Part shown: piece after piece, positions 41,636-47,928 of the stretch
Numbering within the stretch: position 1 is the stretch's first letter
Layout: the number at the start of each line of letters is the position of its first letter
NCBI GenBank assembly: GCA_902812455.1
Contig: CADDZH010000031.1
Coordinates: 1 to 47,928, forward strand
Length of the DNA stretch: 47,928 nt
From: Chloroflexota bacterium
Lineage (GTDB): Bacteria > Chloroflexota > Ktedonobacteria > Ktedonobacterales > Ktedonobacteraceae
Direction of reading: 5' to 3'
Notes under the pieces: generated by a model
Seen by the model: only the letters and a program-made list of their open reading frames with translations
What the model was told of the DNA's origin: nothing
The model's database searches: none
Position numbers and translations under genes: made by a program

Positions 41636-41678
41636 CGAGAAGTCAAAGAGATCTAGCAGCAAATAGAAAGTACCTGTC

Positions 41679-42329
41679 ATGCTCTCATCTACGTCGTCTC
41701 ATCAACCTGGTGTTTGCCCTTCCACATCGTTTGATGTGGTGGTGATAGCGGCTTCCCTTGGCGGAATACAAGCGCTCAGTACAGTACTTTCTGCTTTGCC
41801 CGCAGACTTTCCTGTTCCGATCATCATCGTGCAGCACTTGAGTCCTCACCACGAGAGTCATCTCGCAGAAATCTTGCAGAGCCGGACGCCTCTTGCAGTC
41901 AAGTGGGCTGAGTCCAGGGAAACCTTGCAGGCAGGAACCGTCTACGTCGCTCCTCCCGATACGCATGTGCTTGTCAATAAACCTGGCGTCCTGACCCTGT
42001 CAAAGACCGCCAGGGTTCAGTATGCGCGTCCTTCAGCCAATCTCTTGTTTGAATCGGTGGCCAGGTGCTACCAGGGCCGTGCTATTGCCGTCGTTCTCAC
42101 CGGAGCAGGCAGGGATGGGGCCGATGGTGTACGAGCCATCAAACAGTTTGGAGGAACTGTCCTGGTGCAGAATTGTCGCACATCGCAAGCCTTTTCTATG
42201 CCATATGCTGCTATGAAGACCGGATGTGTCGATTTTGTCCTCTCCTTGCGCGTCATTGCTTCTGCGTTAGTCTCCCTGGTGATGGTAAGAGGCGCTGCTC
42301 AATTCTTTTCGGTCGCAAAAGGCGCATAG
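41679..42329 (+). CDS. Stand-alone CheB-type methylesterase
   Basis: 216 residues with the CheB catalytic triad: Ser26 (AASLGG), His53 (VQHLSPHHES), Asp146 (TGAGRDGADG). There is no receiver domain and no CheR, CheA or receptor genes near. Such single-domain proteins act on non-flagellar sensory systems or unknown methylated proteins. The ribosome site is weak. Confidence 0.88.
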   Translation: MLSSTSSHQPGVCPSTSFDVVVIAASLGGIQALSTVLSALPADFPVPIIIVQHLSPHHESHLAEILQSRTPLAVKWAESRETLQAGTVYVAPPDTHVLVNKPGVLTLSKTARVQYARPSANLLFESVARCYQGRAIAVVLTGAGRDGADGVRAIKQFGGTVLVQNCRTSQAFSMPYAAMKTGCVDFVLSLRVIASALVSLVMVRGAAQFFSVAKGA

Positions 42330-42361
42330 CAATTCGGACTTTTCTCAATTTTGAGCGCCTC

Positions 42362-42772
42362 CTAGTCGGCAACCAGAAAGGCCACCATGATGGAGGTTCC
42401 AATGATGAGCACAGTTAACACGTGACTGATGAGAGAGGAGCCGAGCCAATTCGTATTAATGGTAGGGGCGTTGGGAATAGTGAGTGTGCCAAGCAGCAAA
42501 ATGAGGCCGCCGATAGCGAGTGAACATGCATAGGCCATGACAAGCCCGATAAGAGGGGCTTTGTAGGAGCGTATACCTTTCCCGATAGCGCTACCAATGA
42601 ATGCAAAGACGAAAACTGCCACCAGGAGCAAAATTAAGTTTAAGATTACCGTTCCAACAGAGCCTGTGGTGATCAGGGCAATCAGTGGAAACGTAATAGC
42701 GTGCGCGAGGGATAGGACGTACAAGAGGGCCAAAATAACGAGTGCTTTTATTGCCACGTTTGGAACGTTCAT
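42362..42772 (-). CDS. Small membrane protein (about four helices)
   Basis: 136 residues. Hydrophobic segments at about 5-35, 40-65, 75-98 and 110-135, with a short GKGIRSYK loop. AAGGAGG is five bases ahead of the ATG. No family recognised; convergent with the CheB-like gene. Confidence 0.7.
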   Translation of the reverse strand: MNVPNVAIKALVILALLYVLSLAHAITFPLIALITTGSVGTVILNLILLLVAVFVFAFIGSAIGKGIRSYKAPLIGLVMAYACSLAIGGLILLLGTLTIPNAPTINTNWLGSSLISHVLTVLIIGTSIMVAFLVAD

Positions 42773-42883
42773 GAAATCCTCCTTGAAAAAGCTAGTCCTG
42801 GAGAGGGTTTTTCATGCTCTGAGCATAGAATAAAGTGTTCTATATAAGTATACAGGTAGTTTCCCCTTTTGTGAAGTGCAACA

Positions 42884-43960
42884 TTACAAATACAGCCTCC
42901 TGGCCGTGATCAATGTGGCTCCCGGTATCAGCAGGCGATGACGGCGTATATGGCCCATACCCGCTCCTTCCAGCCAGCCTTTTACTATTGCAAAGGGGTA
43001 GCATGTCCCGCCAACCATGGTCACCGTTAAGGTCATGAGTTGCATGACCAGCGAAGCCAACTGCGAGCCAGAGGTCTGGTCCGTCACCTGGTCAACATAG
43101 ACAAGCATTCCCCCTGGCTTCAGCAGCTTCGCTACCTTTGCCAGGACGGCAGCATTGACCTCTGGGGAGAAGAAGTGGGCCATGTGGAAATACAGCGCTG
43201 CATCGTACTGAGGATGGGGCGACAGGAGCGTCCCAAGATCATCATGCACAACATCCGCACATACAAAACGCAAGCGATCCTCCATTTTCTCTCGCGCTGC
43301 CGTGCGCTTACCGGCTTCAATACCAGACGGCAGATCAAGAATAGTAGCATGAAGATGAGGATATTTGCGGCAGAAAAGGACGCTATAAGCTGCGTGAGAG
43401 CCGCCTACATCGAGCAATTCTGTGGCACCTGCAGGCAGGCGCACGCGAACAGTGATCTCTTTTCCAAGCGCCATTGCCAGCGAGGCCAGGCCTGCGTAGT
43501 GACGAGCCAGTGCCTCTCTTGCTGCCGGGTCGCTGGTATCCTCTTCATATGGCAGGCGCACCGTTTGCTCACCCGTGCGTACCACCTCCGGCAAAGAGTC
43601 CCATAGAGCGAGTATATCGGGGCTGTGAATAATGTACGGGGCGATGTTTAACGGAGAATCAGCAGTAAGCCAGCGCTGCGCCAGGGGGCTGTTCCTGTAT
43701 TGTCCATGACGCTGGCGTAGGTAGCCGGATGAGACCAGCAATTGCAGCAGTAATTGCAATCCCTCCGGCTGGCAATGCAATTGCTCTGCCAGGCTATCCA
43801 ACGTAGACGACTGCGAGCCCAAAGCATCGAAGACGCCCAGTTCGCAAGCCGTGACAAGCGTCCTACCTACTCCCGGAAGCAGGGGCATATCGAACAAAGG
43901 CAGAGGTAAGAGGTTCAGGCGGGCAAGGACTCGCTCTAGCAAAGTAAGGTGTAGTGGCAT
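42884..43960 (-). CDS. O-methyltransferase-like SAM enzyme
   Basis: 358 residues: an N-terminal helical dimerisation/winged-helix region (LFDMPLLPGVGRTLVTACEL, LDSLAEQLHCQPEGLQLLLQ) and a class I methylase core (ELLDVGGSHAAYSVLFCRKY, LDLPS, FHMAHFFSPEVNAAVLAKVA, LLKPGGMLVYVDQ), as in acetylserotonin- and plant-type O-methyltransferases. ATG 43960 overlaps the stop of the UbiA gene by one base (TGATG) and has AGGAG ahead; 43984 is an alternative start. Confidence 0.82.
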   Translation of the reverse strand: MPLHLTLLERVLARLNLLPLPLFDMPLLPGVGRTLVTACELGVFDALGSQSSTLDSLAEQLHCQPEGLQLLLQLLVSSGYLRQRHGQYRNSPLAQRWLTADSPLNIAPYIIHSPDILALWDSLPEVVRTGEQTVRLPYEEDTSDPAAREALARHYAGLASLAMALGKEITVRVRLPAGATELLDVGGSHAAYSVLFCRKYPHLHATILDLPSGIEAGKRTAAREKMEDRLRFVCADVVHDDLGTLLSPHPQYDAALYFHMAHFFSPEVNAAVLAKVAKLLKPGGMLVYVDQVTDQTSGSQLASLVMQLMTLTVTMVGGTCYPFAIVKGWLEGAGMGHIRRHRLLIPGATLITARRLYL

Positions 43961-44847
43961 CAGATCAGAACTCCTATCAGCCATCCTCCGGCAAGCATGA
44001 TGGCGGTAAGCGCTGCTACGTAAAAATGCACTTTGCGTGTACTCACAGGCTTTGCCGACCCGCAGAATAATATCATATAACCTAAAGCAAGGCAGGTAAT
44101 GATGAATGTTGGGACAACGATTTGCGGCAGAGCGGGAACGGCATCCGTTATTGTCAGGATGCCTGCCGTAAGAACGCTCAGGGCAATGAGCAGGTGGCAG
44201 ACCAGAAACGATTTTTGGATGCCCAGGACGACGGCGAGCGAGCGCCCGCCATAGGATGCCTCTTCCTCCATATCAATAAGCCCATTCGCGAGGTTAAGGG
44301 CCACGCCGAGGAAAAAGCCTACCGGAACGAGCCAGAACAGGACGGGCAGGATGCGACCCACTCCGGCAAAGGCGTAGAGGGGAATGAGTGGCATGGCCAG
44401 CGCAAATACCAGGCCACTGAAGGGTGTCGATTTAAGCCCCAGGTTGTATCCCTGAGCCAGCAGCAGGTAGACGAAAGAAATGAGCATTGCCAGCCGGTTG
44501 AGTGGAAGCAGCAAGATGACCATGACCACCATCATTGTGAGGCCTCCAATAAGCGCTTCGCGGGGATAGACCAGGCGCCGGGGGATAGGTTTCTGTGGTT
44601 TTGTTGCTGCGTCCAGGTGGCGATCACAGTAGTCATTGATCATGGCAATTGAGATTTGCATGGCCGCATGAGCTGCAATGACAAACACAACCACACTCCC
44701 GATAAGATGCGGCCACGCAGCCAGGAATGTAAATACTGCCACTCCAAGGATGTGCAGCAACACAGGGGCCGGGTGACTGAGAAGGAAAAAGCCGAGCAGG
44801 ATTGCACTGGCCCGGCGCTTTCTAGTGGTTTCCATAGAGGGCTGCAC
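43960..44847 (-). CDS. UbiA-family prenyltransferase
   Basis: About 295 residues with eight or nine membrane helices. The first prenyl-diphosphate/Mg site is NDYCDRHLDAATKPQKPIPR (71-90, Asp72, 75 and 79). The second Asp-containing site, ANGLIDMEEEASYGGRSLAV, has fewer acidic-spacing features than the usual DxxxD. Related to 4-hydroxybenzoate and (S)-3-O-geranylgeranylglyceryl phosphate prenyltransferases; acceptor unknown. The start is GTG 44847 or ATG 44835. Part of the sigma-factor operon. Confidence 0.85.
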   Translation of the reverse strand: MQPSMETTRKRRASAILLGFFLLSHPAPVLLHILGVAVFTFLAAWPHLIGSVVVFVIAAHAAMQISIAMINDYCDRHLDAATKPQKPIPRRLVYPREALIGGLTMMVVMVILLLPLNRLAMLISFVYLLLAQGYNLGLKSTPFSGLVFALAMPLIPLYAFAGVGRILPVLFWLVPVGFFLGVALNLANGLIDMEEEASYGGRSLAVVLGIQKSFLVCHLLIALSVLTAGILTITDAVPALPQIVVPTFIITCLALGYMILFCGSAKPVSTRKVHFYVAALTAIMLAGGWLIGVLI

Positions 44848-44860
44848 CGGGAAATAACGA

Positions 44861-45406
44861 TTAGACGGGCAGGCGGTCTAATATGGCCTTGAACCACTGG
44901 GTGCGCAGCTCGCTTCCCGCAAGCACCAGGGTAATGCAAATGCCGAGAAGAGCGCCAACTATCCAGAGGATCATACTTCCTGCGGGCACGAGATGCAGGA
45001 GACTCACAAAGGCCAGTGAAAGCGAGTCGTGCCCATTGGCAAAGGGAAGCGCGTCACGTAACGATGGATCCTCCCACATGATGCCTAAGGTGGCAATTGT
45101 AGCCAGCAGTATAGCTGCCACCAGTTCCAGGAAAGAGGGCCGCAGCATGGAGAAATCATCGTTTTTCTGCTCTTTTTGCTGCTGGGGAGTCACTGCAACC
45201 CGCTGCATGACACGCATGGTCAGATCTTCAGGCTCGGCTACCAGTGGCAGATCATGGAGTGCGGCAACCACGCCTGCCAGCAAGCGCATCTCATGCTGGC
45301 AGGCCGCGCACTCAGCAATATGAGCTTCCAGCGCGCGCACCTGTTCTAGTGTGAGCTGGTTATCAATGTAAAGCTGTAGTTGCCTGGTAACTTCCGCGCA
45401 GCGCAT
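44861..45406 (-). CDS. Zinc-binding anti-sigma factor
   Basis: 181 residues. The N-terminal zf-HC2 motif has HIAECAAC (His29, Cys33, Cys36), one membrane helix lies at about 100-120 (LVAAILLATIATLGIM) and another near 150-170 (LVPAGSMILWIVGALLGICI), with a short tail. It binds the sigma factor encoded just upstream. ATG 45406 has GAGAGG six bases ahead; ATG 45433 would overlap the sigma gene by 17 bases. Confidence 0.85.
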   Translation of the reverse strand: MRCAEVTRQLQLYIDNQLTLEQVRALEAHIAECAACQHEMRLLAGVVAALHDLPLVAEPEDLTMRVMQRVAVTPQQQKEQKNDDFSMLRPSFLELVAAILLATIATLGIMWEDPSLRDALPFANGHDSLSLAFVSLLHLVPAGSMILWIVGALLGICITLVLAGSELRTQWFKAILDRLPV

Positions 45407-45416
45407 CATCGACCTC

Positions 45417-46058
45417 TCATTCTTGTGTTCCATTGGGGATCAATGCTTCTAAGCGTTCCTTGAGCAAATTGCGCGCCCGAAATAAATGTGTTTTAATAGT
45501 GCCGATAGGGATCGTAAGCATTTCTGCCATTTCTTCATACGTCATATCCTGCAGATGACGCAGGATAAGCACAATACGGTACTTTGCTGGCAGTTGCGCA
45601 AGTTGCTCCTGGATGAGTGCCAGGCGAGCCCGCGCCTCCACCCTGGTATCAAAATGTTCCTGCTGCTGGGCTTCGAGCGTTGCTTGCTCTGCTTTCATGG
45701 CTACCTGTAATGCGCGGTCGCGCTTGCGCTGCTCAAGTTGTTTTAATGAACAATTGTAGGCAATACGATACAGCCACGTGGAAAAACGCGCATCACCTCG
45801 AAACGAGGGGAGTCCCTGCCAGGCAGCTAAAAATGCCTCTTGCGTGATTTCACTGGCTTCCTCATAGTGGTGAAGGAGTCGAAAGACGAGGTTGAAAACG
45901 CGCCTCTGATAGCGTTGTACTAATTGGGCAAAAGCATCCTGGTCTCCTCGCTGGCTGGCAAGAACGAGCTTTGCTTCGTCCTGCTCACTCAGAGAGGAGA
46001 GCACATTAGAAAGGGGCATGCCAAGACTATGCGCCGGTTGTACCAGATGCTCATTCAT
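45417..46058 (-). CDS. ECF-type RNA polymerase sigma factor
   Basis: About 213 residues. Region 2: VFNLVFRLLHHYEEASEITQ, then FRGDARFSTWLYRIAYN. Region 4: LPAKYRIVLILRHLQDMTYE, then TIPIGTIKTHLFRARNLL. An acidic/Gln-rich linker joins them. First gene of the unit with anti-sigma, UbiA and methyltransferase. The start is ATG 46058 (in-frame TTG at 46070 possible). Confidence 0.93.
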   Translation of the reverse strand: MNEHLVQPAHSLGMPLSNVLSSLSEQDEAKLVLASQRGDQDAFAQLVQRYQRRVFNLVFRLLHHYEEASEITQEAFLAAWQGLPSFRGDARFSTWLYRIAYNCSLKQLEQRKRDRALQVAMKAEQATLEAQQQEHFDTRVEARARLALIQEQLAQLPAKYRIVLILRHLQDMTYEEMAEMLTIPIGTIKTHLFRARNLLKERLEALIPNGTQE

Positions 46059-46177
46059 GAGTTCTCTCAAATAAGATGCTATGGAGCGTTAAATTGTTTC
46101 ATTACCCCAGCCTGCAATATCTTCTCTACCGGGTATATCATACCATACAGAGAGAACGTTGCTCAACGAGGTAAGTG

Positions 46178-46603
46178 ATGACCGCGAATACACTCATTGT
46201 CTTCATTGGCTGGCTGATAGCCCTGGTCTTTTTCTTCGGATTCATCGTGCTCCTGCGCTATCTGCAGTACCGCGAGCACATCGCCCTGATACGTTACGGT
46301 CTCAATCCCCATGACCTGCGACGACAGCATCGAAGCACAGGCATATTACGGGCTGGATTGATTACAGCGCTAGTTGGCTTTACGCTGACTATTGGCCTCT
46401 ATCCTCTCGGCTTCATCCTGCCGCCAACGTTTGCCGCCATTCCTTTTCACTTCGGCCCCTGGCTTCTCCCCGGCCTGATCCCTTTTGCTGTAGGCATCGC
46501 GCTTATTGCCAGCTATTACCTGGAACGCGATCCCTTGCCCCCAGAGGACGACGATATATCAAGCTTTAAAGCCAAAAGTAACCAAGAACCCCCCTCAATT
46601 TAG
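46178..46603 (+). CDS. Small membrane protein (DUF6249-like)
   Basis: 141 residues: one N-terminal helix (LIVFIGWLIALVFFFGFIVL), then the basic stretch YREHIALIRYGLNPHDLRRQ, and two further helices. The arrangement recalls DUF6249. GAGG is six bases ahead of ATG 46178. Divergent from the sigma gene. Confidence 0.7.
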   Translation: MTANTLIVFIGWLIALVFFFGFIVLLRYLQYREHIALIRYGLNPHDLRRQHRSTGILRAGLITALVGFTLTIGLYPLGFILPPTFAAIPFHFGPWLLPGLIPFAVGIALIASYYLERDPLPPEDDDISSFKAKSNQEPPSI

Positions 46604-46744
46604 GAAGCAAGGCAGGGATGATTGCAATATGGCGATTTTCCTTCTATATTTATTGTAGTATAGAGAGGGCTGGACTATCGACCTGCTTTCGTGTCCCTTT
46701 TTTCTTGCAGTTCGTACACAATTACTTTCTTAGGAGGATCTGGT

Positions 46745-47416
46745 ATGACACAGTTCGTCTTTCCAGCAGCGGCATTCCTACCGCTCGCCGCTGCCCCGAC
46801 ACAGTTCGTATTTCCGCCGTCGGCATTCGTCCCGCTCGCTATTGGTTTCTTCGGCCTGGGCACAGGTTACTTCGTCTGGGGCGGCCATGCGGTGTTTGGC
46901 TTCCCTAAAGAGGAACCGGATGTGAGCAAAACGATGGGCATGTGGGCATTCTGGATGCCCGGCTTCATGCAGTTTATCACCGGTATCTCTTTCCTCGTTG
47001 GATTAACCTGGTTTAATGTCTTCGGTCTTAGTAAGTCAGGGACGCCCGTCAATACCTCACCGCTCTACATGGCCGCTCTTGCCTTCACAGCATACGGCAT
47101 CCACTGGTTTGCTATGGCACACCGCCGCTTTATCGGGGCCAGCGCGCTACCCGATGCCTGGATGGCAATTGCCTTCTTCCTCATCTCAATACTCGGCGTC
47201 ATTGTCTTCATTATCGCCGGAGACATCCCTGTCGTGCTCGTTTTCGTCGGCCTTTCCCTGATCTACCTGACGGAAGCGCCCACGCGCTTTGGCATGTTGG
47301 GTTCCTTCGGGGTGCGCCTGGTTGGCATCTGGCAGTTGCTGACCGGCATCTGGCTAATGTACCTTACCTTTGCTGTAACCCTGGCTCTCGCTAATGGGGT
47401 GTCCACGTGGTTCTAG
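46745..47416 (+). CDS. Six-helix membrane protein, possibly acetate-transporter (GPR1/FUN34/YaaH) like
   Basis: 223 residues with about six membrane helices. The N terminus is a tandem duplication of 17 residues (TQFVFPAAAFLPLAAAP then TQFVFPPSAFVPLAIGF); the second copy runs into helix 1. The pattern of helices fits GPR1/FUN34/YaaH but the NPAPLG motif is not present, so the family is tentative. AGGAGG (46732-46737) seven bases before ATG 46745 rules out the longer frame from 46691. Confidence 0.7.
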   Translation: MTQFVFPAAAFLPLAAAPTQFVFPPSAFVPLAIGFFGLGTGYFVWGGHAVFGFPKEEPDVSKTMGMWAFWMPGFMQFITGISFLVGLTWFNVFGLSKSGTPVNTSPLYMAALAFTAYGIHWFAMAHRRFIGASALPDAWMAIAFFLISILGVIVFIIAGDIPVVLVFVGLSLIYLTEAPTRFGMLGSFGVRLVGIWQLLTGIWLMYLTFAVTLALANGVSTWF

Positions 47417-47475
47417 CTTGAAATTGATAGCCAGCCCTCTCTAGCCCTCGTCCTCGATCTACAGCGCTCGTTATC

Positions 47476-47514
47476 AGGGTTTCTGGAGAAGCCTCGACGT
47501 TTCCTGGAAACCCT
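47476..47514. other. Inverted repeat upstream of the rRNA promoter
   Basis: AGGGTTTC (47476-47483) pairs with GAAACCCT (47507-47514). A second one, GCGAAAT / ATTTCGC, lies within 47530-47575. Possible terminator of the membrane-protein gene or operator ahead of the rRNA promoter. No gene is seen in 47417-47801. Confidence 0.4.
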
Positions 47515-47581
47515 GGCAATAGATCAGCCAGTTTTGCGAAATCGAAATTTTATAATTCTCCGAAATTTCGCACCAAACCTC

Positions 47582-47610
47582 TTGACACTGCTTGAATGCG
47601 GTGGTATCAT
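47582..47610 (+). promoter_or_regulatory. rRNA operon promoter
   Basis: TTGACA (47582-47587), 17-base spacer, TATCAT (47605-47610): near-consensus sigma-70. The leader then has GTGCGCCTGA pairing with TCAGGCGCGCAC, and a short stem AAATCTC / GAGATTT just before the 16S start. Confidence 0.8.
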
Positions 47611-47801
47611 CTCATGTGCGCCTGACGGGAAAGCTGCTCAGGCGCGCACCATCGCGAAAGCATAGAGTACCTGAACAACTGAAAAGTGGTAAGGAACTAA
47701 TAGGATAACCTGTCAATGAATTGCTAGACAATCTTCGTCATCCCGTCTTCGGACGAGTAATATATGAAAAGTAAATCTCCGTGGAGAGATTTGCTATACA
47801 T

Positions 47802-47928
<127 letters not shown>

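Overview
The window looks like chromosomal DNA from a soil-type Chloroflexota, most probably class Ktedonobacteria. This rests on the 16S rRNA 5' end at the right edge, on genes built from zinc ribbons, FHA domains and Ser/Thr kinases, on the mixed Bacillus-like and actinobacterial-like gene content, and on the dense dispersed palindromic repeats between genes. The class-level call is inference. The window is bounded by ribosomal RNA on the same strand: the 3' end of a 23S gene at 1-127, with a terminator at 383-422, and the 5' end of a 16S gene from about 47802, with its promoter at 47582-47610.

Layout. 448-3715: ABC exporter ATPase and permease translationally coupled to epoxyqueuosine reductase (queG). 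4223-10553: an FHA membrane protein, a lone urocanate hydratase (hutU) and a large NB-ARC/TPR/LuxR regulator. 11010-12551: three tandem copies of a small ABM-like gene, the middle one dead, with a SnoaL-like gene among them. 12729-16079: glutamine synthetase and a membrane Ser/Thr kinase. 16157-20769: a full polyhydroxybutyrate locus reading leftwards (phaQ-phaE-phaC, then phaB-phaA). 20910-26701: trehalose phosphatase, CoA-transferase, methyltransferase, enoyl-CoA hydratase and a pair of related genes, one with zinc ribbons and an FHA domain. 27082-29683: a PadR / hydrolase / HicB-like / XRE block bracketed by a 43-nt inverted repeat. 29926-32259: a Tat-exported glycosidase-like protein with an unusual N-terminal extension, and an APH-family kinase.

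The most unusual region is 32173-40065. A type III restriction-modification pair (mod, res) is bracketed by two different ClpP-fold serine proteases of the SDH_sah type. A zinc-ribbon gene and a small helical gene lie on the left arm and a small beta-rich gene on the right arm. The protease genes and the specificity region of mod are AT-richer than the rest of mod, so the cluster is a mosaic. I read it as a candidate defence island in which protease modules accompany a type III RM core; this is a hypothesis.

40081-47416 holds small unknown genes, a Crp/Fnr regulator, a stand-alone CheB-type methylesterase with a well-formed promoter, a four-gene unit (ECF sigma, zinc anti-sigma, UbiA prenyltransferase, O-methyltransferase-like enzyme) and three small membrane proteins. 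Repeat families lie in most of the longer intergenic gaps and account for most of the non-coding DNA.
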